DNA from: Pontibacillus marinus BH030004 = DSM 16465
GTDB lineage: Bacteria > Bacillota > Bacilli > Bacillales > BH030062
Assembly: GCF_000425225.1 (NCBI RefSeq)
Contig: NZ_AULJ01000044.1
Location: forward strand, 1 to 47,841
Direction: 5' to 3'
DNA length: 47,841 bases
The translations under genes and the position numbers were made by a program. Below, piece after piece: positions 1-10,042 of this stretch; within the stretch, counting starts at the first letter, position 1, and each line of letters starts with the position of its first letter. The notes under the pieces were generated by a model. It did no database searches. It saw nothing but the letters and a program-made list of their open reading frames with translations, and was not told the origin of the DNA.

Positions 1-112
1 TAATCCTATCATGACAAGGTTTTGAGCAACTTCTGTGAATATAAATTCCAATCAATTTGAGATGGGAAAGTCCAAATTATGGTCCGTTAATCTCCATAAT
101 CGCGTGGAGGGA

Positions 113-207
113 AGGAAACGGCAAACTGTCGTGGTAACAAAGGGAAGACGAGACCCCGCAGGCACGAGGAGGCTCGGCTTTTCTTCCACAACAGGCTTGC
201 CGTTTCA
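113..207. repeat. Long GC-rich intergenic hairpin element
   Basis: The outer arms GAAACGGCAA (115-124) and TTGCCGTTTC (197-206) are perfect inverted repeats, extended inward by CTGT/ACAG. A second nested imperfect pairing joins GGAAGACGAG near 143 with the CTCGGCTTTTCTTCC stretch near 173-187. The element is richer in G+C than its flanks. It looks like one of the dispersed palindromic intergenic repeats found in Bacillaceae, but only one copy is in this window. The rest of 1-333 shows no convincing gene. Confidence 0.5.
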
Positions 208-302
208 CTGACCGCAACAAATTACTCAACAGCAACGGACTCCTCTCAGTTTCAAGTCTTCAACATAACTGCCATATTGTTGAATAACTAGGTTCAAATA
301 AG

Positions 303-338
303 CAAAAAAAATAACCCTGGAACTAATCCAGAGTTATT
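303..338 (-). terminator. Rho-independent terminator of the rnpA-spoIIIJ-jag unit
   Basis: The inverted repeat ATAACcCTGG / CCAGaGTTAT (311-320 and 328-337) has a 7-nt loop and is followed on the minus strand by eight T residues (A-run 303-310). It begins at the jag stop codon. Confidence 0.85.
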
Positions 339-1068
339 TCGGTTTAATGACAACGTGTCGATAGGGTTCATTTCCGTCTGAAAACGTTGAAATCTCATGA
401 TGATGTTGTAAAGCAGTATGAATGATTTTTCGTTCGTAAGATGGCATAGCCTCCAACTTTACTTCTCGACGAGTTGTAATAGCTTTATCAGCTAAACGAT
501 TAGATAATTGCGTCAACGTTTCCTTTCTGCGCTCTCTGTACCCTTCAGCATCAACAATAACAGTTACATACTGGTTTGTTTTACCATTAATTGTAAGTTG
601 CGTGAGGTATTGAAGTGCATTCAAAGTCTGTCCACGTTTTCCAATAAGAAGTGCAATTTTATCTCCTACTAAATCAAACGTAATCTCTTTCCCTTTACGA
701 TAAACTTCAACATGAATAGAAGCACCCATACCGTTTGCTACAGTTTCAAGATATTGCTTAGTTTCTTCAATAGCCGTTTCAGTATCGTGTTTATCATCTT
801 CTACTATTTCTGAAGCTTCGACCTGTTCTTCTGTACCTTCCGATGCTTCATCTTGATGGATGTGTTCTTGACTTTCTTCTTCTTCCGTCTCTTGATTCAC
901 AATGCTAACTTTCACAATAGCACGTTTGGATCCAAATAGACCGAAAAATCCTTTTTTGCCTTCATCAATGACTTCTACATTGGTTTGGTCCCTCGAGGTG
1001 TCTAACTGCTCTAAAGCTGATTGGACCGCGTCCTCAACTGTTTGTCCAGTAGCAGTTATTTGTCTCAC
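334..1068 (-). CDS. jag: Jag (SpoIIIJ-associated) RNA-binding protein
   Basis: 244 aa. The order is an N-terminal Jag_N domain (about 1-52), an acidic Glu-rich linker (about 58-105), a KH domain with the GxxG-type loop IGKRGQ (about 140), and a C-terminal R3H domain holding the R...H pattern near 190-225. Jag/KhpB proteins bind RNA and work with the membrane insertase encoded just upstream. The start codon overlaps the end of spoIIIJ by 4 nt, so the two are translationally coupled. The acidic linker is long, as in halophilic relatives. Family assignment is firm; the exact role in this organism is inferred. Confidence 0.95.
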   Translation of the reverse strand: MRQITATGQTVEDAVQSALEQLDTSRDQTNVEVIDEGKKGFFGLFGSKRAIVKVSIVNQETEEEESQEHIHQDEASEGTEEQVEASEIVEDDKHDTETAIEETKQYLETVANGMGASIHVEVYRKGKEITFDLVGDKIALLIGKRGQTLNALQYLTQLTINGKTNQYVTVIVDAEGYRERRKETLTQLSNRLADKAITTRREVKLEAMPSYERKIIHTALQHHHEISTFSDGNEPYRHVVIKPK

Positions 1069-1838
1069 TTGGCCGCGCCTCCTGTTTCTGTATCTTTCAT
1101 CATTGGTTTTCGAATAAACATCGTTTGTCCGATCATAAAGATGTTACCAACTACCCAGTAAAGTGCAAGAGCTGCTGGGAAGTTAATTGCAAATACACCG
1201 ATCATGACTGGCATGATATAAAGCATCATAGTCATTTGTGGATTAGCGTTCGCCATACCTGCCATCATTAGCTTTTGTTGAATAAACGTTGTTGCTGCAG
1301 CAATGAGTGGCATTAAAAAGATCGGGTCTGGATTTCCTAGTTCAAACCATAGGAAGTTATGTCCTTCTATGGCTTGAGTACGCATAATTGCATGGTAGAA
1401 TGCGATTAAAATCGGCATTTGTACTATAATCGGGAAACAACCAGCTAATGGATTTACTCCATGCTTTTGGAATAACTCCATCGTTTCTTTTTGCAACTGC
1501 TGTTGTGTTTGTTGGTCTTTAGAACTGTGCTTTTCTCTAATTTTCTGTAATTCAGGCTGAATCTCCTGCATAGCTTTTGAACTTTTCAATTGTTTTACGT
1601 TTAACGGTAATAAAACCAAACGAATGATAAGCGTTACAACAATAATAGATAGGCCATAATTCTCTCCGAATAGTTCAGCGAAATATATAATCGTTTGGGA
1701 CAGTGGGAATACAAAGTATTTATTCCAAATTCCTTCACTTTCAGCTGTAATGTTCTGATCCATTTCCATACAGCCTGTTAATAAACTGAGGAGTCCTGTC
1801 AAGACGACCATTAAAAGGACTTTCTTTCGCAACGTCAC
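1065..1838 (-). CDS. spoIIIJ: Membrane protein insertase YidC/Oxa1 (SpoIIIJ)
   Basis: 257 aa, the usual length for Gram-positive YidC. The N-terminus is a lipoprotein signal peptide with lipobox LLTGC (Cys at about 23), followed by the Oxa1-type core of about five membrane segments; the stretch [15 protein letters not shown] opens the core. It inserts and folds membrane proteins with or without Sec; in spore-formers the SpoIIIJ paralog is needed for sigma-G activation in the forespore. It lies 81 nt downstream of rnpA and overlaps jag by 4 nt. Which YidC paralog it is rests on its place next to rnpA and jag. Confidence 0.95.
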   Translation of the reverse strand: MTLRKKVLLMVVLTGLLSLLTGCMEMDQNITAESEGIWNKYFVFPLSQTIIYFAELFGENYGLSIIVVTLIIRLVLLPLNVKQLKSSKAMQEIQPELQKIREKHSSKDQQTQQQLQKETMELFQKHGVNPLAGCFPIIVQMPILIAFYHAIMRTQAIEGHNFLWFELGNPDPIFLMPLIAAATTFIQQKLMMAGMANANPQMTMMLYIMPVMIGVFAINFPAALALYWVVGNIFMIGQTMFIRKPMMKDTETGGAAK

Positions 1839-1919
1839 TTCCTCCTTATACTTCCAATATCCATAGAAACATCAAATGTATTTTACCACTAATCTATGGA
1901 ACAGTTCTATATGAAATCT

Positions 1920-2273
1920 TTAGGCTTTCTTTGATTTTACCAAAAGATTATTTTTCGATAGCACATGGTTCAAGCTTTTCTTCATTTCATGATAGTTCAT
2001 TTGACTTGTTGGTTTTCTAGCAATAATAACAAGATCATATTCTGAAAGAATGCGATCTTCCATCTCATGAAACGCTTGTCTTAAATATCTTTTTATTTGG
2101 TTTCTAGTCACAGCATTGCCAATTCGCTTGCTTACAGACAAACCAATTCGAAAATGACCCTGGTTTTCTTTCTTTAAGTAATACAAAACGAGCTGACGAT
2201 TTGCAAAGGAAGTCCCTTTTTTAAATACCTGTTGGAATTCTTCGTTTTTCTTAATTCGGTTTTGTTTTTTCAT
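1920..2273 (-). CDS. rnpA: Ribonuclease P protein component
   Basis: 117 aa, basic. Begins [14 protein letters not shown] and carries the RNase P protein signature around [16 protein letters not shown] (about 52-68), the RNR-type helix that contacts RNase P RNA. It helps the catalytic RNA mature tRNA 5' ends. It follows rpmH, but two terminator-like hairpins stand between them, so some of its expression may come from its own promoter in 2290-2420 (a possible minus-strand TTGTCA ... TCTAAT pair is weak). Confidence 0.96.
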   Translation of the reverse strand: MKKQNRIKKNEEFQQVFKKGTSFANRQLVLYYLKKENQGHFRIGLSVSKRIGNAVTRNQIKRYLRQAFHEMEDRILSEYDLVIIARKPTSQMNYHEMKKSLNHVLSKNNLLVKSKKA

Positions 2274-2420
2274 GGTTCAATTCACTCTCCAATAATGTAG
2301 AGCAGATTATTAGAAAGAAAGGACTTCATATATGACAACACTCCCTCTACATATGTAGAAAGTTTATGTTCAGGCATCATATACCTTTTTCCAAAATCGC
2401 GATTGTTTCATGTTATATAG

Positions 2421-2460
2421 AAAAACATGATATCCACCTGAAATGGTGAATATCCATGTT
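2421..2460 (-). terminator. Second terminator-like hairpin between rpmH and rnpA
   Basis: On the minus strand the arms AACATGGATATTCACC and GGTGGATATCATGTT pair over about 14 positions with one small irregularity and a 6-nt loop; five T residues follow (A-run 2421-2425). It lies about 45 nt beyond the first rpmH terminator, giving a tandem pair. Confidence 0.6.
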
Positions 2461-2500
2461 CTCCTTAATTAAGGTCATTCTAGAACTTATTATAAAAAAA

Positions 2501-2533
2501 CTAGAAAAAAGACCACTGAGATCGAATCAGTGG
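2501..2533 (-). terminator. Terminator just after rpmH
   Basis: CCACTGA / TCAGTGG (2513-2519 and 2527-2533) forms a perfect stem with a 7-nt loop; the minus strand then reads TCTTTTTTC. It starts 1 nt after the rpmH stop codon. Confidence 0.85.
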
Positions 2534-2534
2534 C

Positions 2535-2669
2535 CTATGCGGATAATTGTTTTCTACCTTTACGACGACGGCGTTTTAATACTTTACGACCGTTTGCACT
2601 ACTCATACGTGCACGGAAACCGTGTACTTTGTTACGCTTACGATTATTTGGTTGAAATGTACGTTTCAT
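2535..2669 (-). CDS. rpmH: 50S ribosomal protein L34
   Basis: 44 aa read from the minus strand: starts [18 protein letters not shown] and ends GRKQLSA. It is strongly basic and exactly the common L34 length. It is a small protein of the large ribosomal subunit, bound to 23S rRNA. A good ribosome-binding site (GGGAGGTG) precedes the ATG. It is transcribed away from oriC from a near-consensus promoter at 2728-2757 and is followed by a strong hairpin, so it may be made in excess over the downstream rnpA. Confidence 0.97.
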   Translation of the reverse strand: MKRTFQPNNRKRNKVHGFRARMSSANGRKVLKRRRRKGRKQLSA

Positions 2670-2727
2670 TTATAGACACCTCCCTGAGGAATGTAAATAC
2701 AATAATCTTCTTAAGACAGTCCAATTC

Positions 2728-2757
2728 ATTATAAAAAATCCACCAGGGAAATGTCAA
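2728..2757 (-). promoter_or_regulatory. Sigma-A promoter of rpmH
   Basis: On the minus strand both hexamers match consensus, TTGACA (2752-2757) and TATAAT (2728-2733), with an 18-bp spacer, about 60 nt upstream of the rpmH start. Confidence 0.85.
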
Positions 2758-2769
2758 CTTATTTTTAAG

Positions 2770-3090
2770 TTATACACCACAGATCCTCTATTCAATTTTT
2801 CCACTCACATATCCTGTGAATAATTTTTTCTGCTCTTTTTTTTATCCACATACATTATCGACAAGATAATCACAAAATATAGTGTTGTGGATAAAATTTA
2901 TCTACAATCCCTAGATAATGTGGATAAGTGTCGAAAAACCATTGCAACAATGGGATTTATTTGGTATCATATTTGTGTTTTAGTTCTGAATAAACCTCAA
3001 GCCCATTATTTGTTTTCCACAGTCTGTGGATAATCTGTGGATAGACATTCACATGGGTGTTGAAGCACTTATCAACAATAATGTGGATTA
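2770..3090. other. oriC: oriC, upstream DnaA-box cluster (rpmH-dnaA interval)
   Basis: DnaA boxes related to TTATCCACA occur at 2842-2850 (perfect, plus), 2886-2894 and 2919-2927 (perfect, minus) and 3025-3033 (perfect, minus). Near matches lie at 2770-2778, 2815-2823, 2898-2906, 3036-3044, 3069-3077 and 3082-3090. The interval is AT-rich and free of genes. Together with the cluster after dnaA it gives the bipartite origin known from B. subtilis. In that model the upstream boxes act in looping and in dnaA autoregulation. Confidence 0.9.
2942..2970 (+). promoter_or_regulatory. Probable dnaA promoter
   Basis: TTGCAA (2942-2947), a 17-bp spacer and TATCAT (2965-2970). It lies among the DnaA boxes, as expected for autoregulated dnaA. 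The leader to the start codon would be about 310 nt and includes further DnaA boxes. Called from the motif alone. Confidence 0.5.
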
Positions 3091-3270
3091 TGCTAACAAT
3101 TTATTTCAGTACTGTTATAGTAACAGTTTTAAATCCACAGCCATAATTTCTCTTATAGTTTTACAAATGTTGTACAGCACCTCCGGATCTTTCTGCTTCT
3201 AGCTTATTTTCTCAATTTAGAAGAGAAAGGATACGTGAGGTTTTTTGTTTCATACTGGTTCCTTAGGATG

Positions 3271-3291
3271 AAAGGGGTGAACATGTAGTTG
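3271..3291 (+). promoter_or_regulatory. dnaA translation start with an abutting ATG-TAG start-stop pair
   Basis: The Shine-Dalgarno AAAGGGGTGA (3271-3280) is followed by ATG (3283-3285), TAG (3286-3288) and then TTG (3289-3291), where dnaA begins. All three codons are in one frame. The GGGG core is 5 nt from the ATG and 11 nt from the TTG, so the two-codon ATG-TAG unit could compete with the dnaA start. Confidence 0.6.
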
Positions 3292-4638
3292 GAAAATATA
3301 CAAGAGCTCTGGGAAAACACGTTAACGAAAATTGAAGAAAAAATTAGTAAACCAAGCTTTGAAACTTGGCTCAAAAGTACAAAGGCTGACTCTTTAAAGG
3401 ATGACACGCTAGTTATTGTGGCACCGAATGAGTTTGCAAGAGATTGGTTGGAGAGTCGTTATGCAAGTTTGATTTCCGACACATTATATGAAGTGACTGG
3501 AGCGGAACTTCAAACGAAATTTATTATTCCGGAAACCAAAGACGTCTCACATGATGATATAAAACCGGCTATTAAACAGGTTCCTAATGATAAAGAGGAT
3601 GGACAAGAATCTCCTCAAAGTATGCTGAATTCTAAATACACGTTTGATACTTTTGTTATTGGTTCAGGTAACCGATTTGCCCATGCAGCTTCACTTGCAG
3701 TTGCGGAAGCTCCAGCCAAAGCATATAACCCATTATTTATATATGGTGGCGTGGGACTTGGTAAAACCCACTTAATGCATGCAATTGGGCACTATGTATT
3801 GGATCATAATCCATCAGCAAAAGTGGTTTATCTATCTTCTGAGAAATTTACAAATGAGTTCATTAATTCAATTCGTGATAATAAAGCCATCAACTTCCGC
3901 AATAAATATCGAAATGTGGACGTGCTTTTAATAGATGATATTCAATTTTTAGCTGGAAAAGAACAAACACAAGAAGAATTTTTCCATACGTTTAATACAC
4001 TTCACGAGGAAAATAAGCAGATCGTTATTTCTAGTGATCGACCACCTAAGGAGATTCCAACTTTAGAAGATCGACTACGTTCTCGATTTGAATGGGGCTT
4101 AATTACTGATATTACGCCGCCTGATTTAGAAACTCGTATTGCGATATTACGCAAGAAAGCAAAGGCTGAAGGTTTGGATATTCCAAATGAAGTTATGCTA
4201 TATATTGCGAATCAAATTGACACCAATATTCGTGAATTGGAAGGTGCCCTCATTCGAGTGGTAGCTTATTCGTCATTGATTAATCAGGATATTGATGCAT
4301 CACTTGCTGCTGAAGCATTGAAGGATATTATTCCTAGTTCGAAACCAAAAGTGATTACGATCCAGGCTATTCAAGAGGTAGTTGCTGAAAAATATAATGT
4401 AAAACTCGAGGATTTCGCAGCAAAAAAACGTACAAAAACGATTGCATTCCCAAGACAAATTGCTATGTATCTGTCTAGAGAAATGACGGACTACTCCCTA
4501 CCGAAGATTGGTGAAGAGTTTGGCGGGCGTGATCATACTACGGTTATTCATGCTCATGAAAAAATTTCGAAACAACTAGCAGACGATCAGCAGTTACAAA
4601 AAGATTTAGATGAATTACGTGAAACACTTAAGTCTTAA
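3289..4638 (+). CDS. dnaA: Chromosomal replication initiator DnaA
   Basis: 449 aa, the usual length. Domain I (about 1-80, begins [12 protein letters not shown]), a variable acidic linker (about 85-115), an AAA+ domain with Walker [10 protein letters not shown] (about 153-161) and Walker B LLIDDIQF (about 213), and a C-terminal DNA-binding domain with the signature [11 protein letters not shown] (about 412). It binds DnaA boxes and DnaA-trios at oriC, melts the origin and loads the helicase. The start is TTG: there is no in-frame ATG that gives a full domain I, and a TAG stands directly before it. It is flanked by both origin clusters and followed by dnaN. Confidence 0.98.
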   Translation: MENIQELWENTLTKIEEKISKPSFETWLKSTKADSLKDDTLVIVAPNEFARDWLESRYASLISDTLYEVTGAELQTKFIIPETKDVSHDDIKPAIKQVPNDKEDGQESPQSMLNSKYTFDTFVIGSGNRFAHAASLAVAEAPAKAYNPLFIYGGVGLGKTHLMHAIGHYVLDHNPSAKVVYLSSEKFTNEFINSIRDNKAINFRNKYRNVDVLLIDDIQFLAGKEQTQEEFFHTFNTLHEENKQIVISSDRPPKEIPTLEDRLRSRFEWGLITDITPPDLETRIAILRKKAKAEGLDIPNEVMLYIANQIDTNIRELEGALIRVVAYSSLINQDIDASLAAEALKDIIPSSKPKVITIQAIQEVVAEKYNVKLEDFAAKKRTKTIAFPRQIAMYLSREMTDYSLPKIGEEFGGRDHTTVIHAHEKISKQLADDQQLQKDLDELRETLKS

Positions 4639-4716
4639 TCATGATAGATGAACGCTAAATTTAACTCCAATTATCTACTTTTTTAGACATTTCGACACGT
4701 TTCTTCAAAATCACCC

Positions 4717-4868
4717 TGTTGATAACTGCAGAAACTGTCCCATGATTTACTCACAAACTATCCACATGTGGATATCCTTTTTCGCATGTGTTTAAATAAG
4801 TTATTCACAAATTCACACGCTCTATTACTATTACGATCTTTAAAATATAAATAAATATATAATATAAA
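4717..4868 (+). other. oriC: oriC, dnaA-dnaN cluster: DnaA boxes, DnaA-trios and AT-rich unwinding tract
   Basis: DnaA-box-like 9-mers lie at 4717-4725 (TGTTGATAA), back to back at 4758-4766 and 4767-4775 (CTATCCACA/TGTGGATAT, an 18-bp palindrome-like pair), and at 4801-4809 (TTATTCACA). After a short GC-containing step, CTATTACTATTACGA (4822-4836) reads on the other strand as 3'-GAT AAT GAT AAT-5', the DnaA-trio pattern described for Bacillus. A pure A/T tract (about 4842-4865) follows and is the likely unwinding element. The order box, trio, AT tract matches the known basal unwinding system. Confidence 0.88.
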
Positions 4869-4893
4869 GATCCATTTAGGAGGATTCGTTTCA

Positions 4894-6036
4894 ATGAAAT
4901 TTACAATTCAACGCGATCAATTGATGGATAGCGTACAAGATGTCATGAAAGCTATCTCTTCTAGGACAACAATTCCTATTCTGACCGGGATGAAAATTGA
5001 AGCAACTACAGAAGGGGTTAAGCTAACAGGTAGTGATTCTGATATCTCTATTGAATCGTTTATCCCTAGAGAAGATGATGGGATCGTTTATGTTGAAAAT
5101 ATAGAACCTGGAAGTATCGTATTACAGGCTAAATACTTTCCTGATATTGTTCGGAAACTTCCTCAACAGACTGTAGAAATTGAAGTTGATGATCACTTAA
5201 ACGTTAGTATTCGTTCTGGTAGTGCTGAGTTTCACCTAAATGGCCAGGATGCAGAAGAATATCCGCATCTTCCTCAACTTTCAACAGAACAGAGTTTTGA
5301 GGTACCAATCGATTTACTCAAAGACCTTATTCGTCAAACCGTATTTGCGGTGTCCACCTCAGAAACACGCCCCATCTTGACAGGTGTAAACATGAAGGTG
5401 GAAGATGAGAACTTAAGTTTTGTAGCAACGGATAGTCACCGTTTGGCATCACGTGATATTCCTTTGAAGGAACAAGCTCAAAACCTTTCGTTTAACAACG
5501 TTGTAATCCCAGGGAAAAGTTTAACGGAATTAAATAAAATTCTTGGAGATTCTCAGGAGAGTATTGTTATCAGTGTTACGGAAAACCAAATCTTATTCCG
5601 TACGAAGAATCTATATTTCTTATCTCGACTGTTAGATGGCAACTATCCTGAAACATCTCGATTAATTCCTGATCAAACGAAAACACTTGTAACGATTGAT
5701 ACGAAAGAGCTTCTACAGTCTATCGATCGTGCTGCATTACTAGCCAAAGAAAATCGAAATAGTGTTGTTAAATTAACAACGAAAGAAAATAACCAAATAG
5801 AAATTACAAGTAATTCTCCTGAGATTGGTAAAGTAGTGGAAGAAGTGCATGCAGAGGTAGTTGAAGGGGAAGATTTAAAGATTTCATTTAGTGCAAAATA
5901 TATGATGGATTCCCTGAAGATTATGGATACGGATAAAGTTCATATTCAATTTACTGGAGCTATGCGACCTTTCCTTATTCGTCCAAATGAGGATGAACAA
6001 ATTCTTCAGCTAATCCTACCAGTAAGAACTTACTAA
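4894..6036 (+). CDS. dnaN: DNA polymerase III beta subunit (sliding clamp)
   Basis: 380 aa, with three repeated clamp domains of about 125 residues. The N-terminus MKFTIQRDQLMDSVQDV and C-terminal LILPVRTY are typical of the family. It forms a ring dimer around DNA and tethers polymerase III, MutS, MutL and others. A strong ribosome-binding site (TTAGGAGG) stands before the ATG. It follows dnaA across the origin and ends in a strong terminator, so rlbA-recF downstream needs its own promoter. Confidence 0.98.
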   Translation: MKFTIQRDQLMDSVQDVMKAISSRTTIPILTGMKIEATTEGVKLTGSDSDISIESFIPREDDGIVYVENIEPGSIVLQAKYFPDIVRKLPQQTVEIEVDDHLNVSIRSGSAEFHLNGQDAEEYPHLPQLSTEQSFEVPIDLLKDLIRQTVFAVSTSETRPILTGVNMKVEDENLSFVATDSHRLASRDIPLKEQAQNLSFNNVVIPGKSLTELNKILGDSQESIVISVTENQILFRTKNLYFLSRLLDGNYPETSRLIPDQTKTLVTIDTKELLQSIDRAALLAKENRNSVVKLTTKENNQIEITSNSPEIGKVVEEVHAEVVEGEDLKISFSAKYMMDSLKIMDTDKVHIQFTGAMRPFLIRPNEDEQILQLILPVRTY

Positions 6037-6070
6037 AATTAAGAGCAATATAAAAAAAGGTATTCAATCC

Positions 6071-6110
6071 AAAAAATCCTACTGCTATGAAGATGGTGGT
6101 AGGATTTTTT
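6071..6110 (+). terminator. Terminator after dnaN
   Basis: AAAAAATCCTAC / GTAGGATTTTTT inverted repeat with a 16-nt loop and a run of six T, about 35 nt after dnaN. Confidence 0.8.
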
Positions 6111-6244
6111 AATACTTCCTTTAGGAACGTTTTAAAACTGCAACAAAAAGGCTTTTTGAAATACATTTTCCCGTTCCTTTTCTTATGGGCAAATCTTTAG
6201 TAAAATAGATAGAAGGCCAAGACTGAAGAAATAAGGTGGATAAC

Positions 6245-6466
6245 ATGAACGAAAATATTGAAATTGCAACAGAAACCATCCAATTGGGTCAATTTTTACA
6301 GATTGCCAATGTCATTGAGACGGGCGGAATGGCAAAGTGGTTCCTTTCTGAATATCCAGTTTTTGTAAACGGTGAACAAGAGGATCGACGAGGTAAGAAA
6401 ATTTCCATTGGCGATGTTGTAGAAGTTGAAGGGGTTGGAACCTTTACTGTTGTAAGAGAATCCTAA
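6245..6466 (+). CDS. yaaA: S4-domain RNA-binding protein YaaA/RlbA
   Basis: 73 aa. A single S4-like fold: the segment ETIQLGQFLQIANVIETGG...NGEQEDRRGKKISIGD matches the small S4-domain proteins always found between dnaN and recF in Bacillaceae, which are implicated in ribosome assembly. The ATG at 6245 is chosen because AAGGTGGA (6234-6241) lies just before it; an in-frame GTG at 6236 sits inside that ribosome-binding site. 28 nt separate it from recF, so they are probably cotranscribed. Confidence 0.9.
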   Translation: MNENIEIATETIQLGQFLQIANVIETGGMAKWFLSEYPVFVNGEQEDRRGKKISIGDVVEVEGVGTFTVVRES

Positions 6467-6494
6467 TTCCCATGAAAACTAAAGGGGAATATTC

Positions 6495-7619
6495 ATGCAC
6501 ATAGAAGAGTTAACGTTAAAGCAATATCGAAACTATAAAGATCTCCATTTAACCTTTGATGATAAAATTAATGTCATTATCGGTGAGAATGCTCAAGGTA
6601 AGACGAATCTCATGGAGGCTATCTATGTTTTAGCTTTTTCGCGATCTTATCGAACACCCCGTGACAAAGAACTCATTATGTGGGACGAAGAATATGCTAA
6701 AATAAAAGGTAGTGTTTATAAACGAAAGCGCCGTTTCCCTTTGGAAGTTATCGTGTCTAAAAAGGGCAAAAAAGCTAAATTAAATCACTTAGAGCAGAAG
6801 CGATTAAGTGATTATATTGGTGCTTTAAATATTGTAATGTTCGCACCTGAAGATTTAAACCTGGTAAAAGGCAATCCTCAGGTTCGTCGTCGTTTTATAG
6901 ATATGGAGATCGGACAAATACAACCTGCCTATATTTATCATTTAGGACAGTACCAAAAAGTTTTAAAGCAGCGAAATCATTTATTAAAAGAATACCAGCG
7001 GAATCAGCATAAACAACAAGATACTACCATGCTACAAATCCTGACAGAACAACTGATTGAGCATGCAGCTACTGTGGTTCAGCGTAGATTTAACTTTTTA
7101 CACTTGCTTAGAAAGTGGGCTGGACCGATTCATCATGGAATAAGCAGACAGCTAGAGGAACTTCAAATTGAGTACGATGCCTCGGCGGATGTATCAGAGG
7201 ACATGGATTTGTCAACACTGGTAAGGGTATTTCAAGATAAATTTGCAGAAGTTGAAAAAAGAGAAATTGAGAGGGGGACAACTCTTGTTGGTCCTCATCG
7301 TGATGATTTGATTTTCAAGGTAAACGGCAAGGATGTGCAAACGTATGGTTCACAAGGACAACAGCGTACAACAGCACTTTCTTTAAAACTTGCTGAAATT
7401 GAGTTGATCTTCAACGAAGTAGGCGAATATCCGATACTTTTATTGGATGATGTATTAAGTGAGTTAGATGATTATCGTCAATCACACTTATTACATACCA
7501 TTCAAGGAAAAGTTCAAACATTCGTCTCAACAACGAGTGTGGAAGGAATCGAACACGAAACCCTTGAACAAGCGGAGTTATTTTATGTTCAAGAAGGCCA
7601 TGTATCGAGAGAGAATTGA
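6495..7619 (+). CDS. recF: DNA replication and repair protein RecF
   Basis: 374 aa. An SMC-like ABC ATPase with Walker [10 protein letters not shown] (about 30-38), signature-type motif [18 protein letters not shown] (about 283-300) and Walker [12 protein letters not shown] (about 315-325). It acts with RecO and RecR (recR is at 46.1 kb) to load RecA at gaps and forks. The ribosome-binding site AAAGGGGA precedes the ATG. Only 9 nt separate its stop from remB. Confidence 0.97.
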   Translation: MHIEELTLKQYRNYKDLHLTFDDKINVIIGENAQGKTNLMEAIYVLAFSRSYRTPRDKELIMWDEEYAKIKGSVYKRKRRFPLEVIVSKKGKKAKLNHLEQKRLSDYIGALNIVMFAPEDLNLVKGNPQVRRRFIDMEIGQIQPAYIYHLGQYQKVLKQRNHLLKEYQRNQHKQQDTTMLQILTEQLIEHAATVVQRRFNFLHLLRKWAGPIHHGISRQLEELQIEYDASADVSEDMDLSTLVRVFQDKFAEVEKREIERGTTLVGPHRDDLIFKVNGKDVQTYGSQGQQRTTALSLKLAEIELIFNEVGEYPILLLDDVLSELDDYRQSHLLHTIQGKVQTFVSTTSVEGIEHETLEQAELFYVQEGHVSREN

Positions 7620-7628
7620 GGTGGCACG

Positions 7629-7913
7629 ATGTTTATTCATATCGGAGATGATCATGTAATTGAATCTGAGGATGTCATTTCAATCATTGATTGTGAACTA
7701 TTATCCTCATCTTCCATTGTGGAAGAAATGATTTTTAACCAAAGGAAAAATCAACGAGTTTTTGAAACGCCAGATGCGGATGCGAAAGCCATTGTCATCA
7801 CAAAGGACTATATCTACTTTAGCTCATTATCCGTTCTAACGTTAAAAAAACGTGCTAACATGACATCTACTTTAAATAAATTAGAAGATTTCTCTGAAGG
7901 AACTGTGGAGTAA
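7629..7913 (+). CDS. remB: Extracellular matrix regulator RemB (YaaB)
   Basis: 94 aa. MFIHIGDDHVIESEDVISIID at the start is typical of the small DUF370 proteins encoded between recF and gyrB. In B. subtilis RemB, with RemA, activates matrix genes; RemA is a DNA-binding ring protein. A good ribosome-binding site (GAGGTGG, 7618-7624) overlaps the recF stop codon, pointing to coupling. Family identity is sure from sequence and position; the function here is by analogy. Confidence 0.9.
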   Translation: MFIHIGDDHVIESEDVISIIDCELLSSSSIVEEMIFNQRKNQRVFETPDADAKAIVITKDYIYFSSLSVLTLKKRANMTSTLNKLEDFSEGTVE

Positions 7914-7949
7914 GACAAGATAAATAATAACCTCTGGAAAGAAGTGTAG

Positions 7950-9887
<1,938 letters not shown>

Positions 9888-10042
9888 AGCAGTCGTAAAT
9901 ACCATTATTCTAGTTTCGACTCCTAGCTTCTAGTGACATGAGTAATCTTTCTAAAGCAAACTTTACCACCTATGAAATCTTGCTTATGCACAAGGAGCTA
10001 TACAGTCGCCTACACTTTTCGTTTTAAGAGGGAGGTAATTCT

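Noticed and set aside
2456-2734. 92-codon plus-strand frame
   Set aside because: It covers rpmH on the opposite strand, which is a certain gene.
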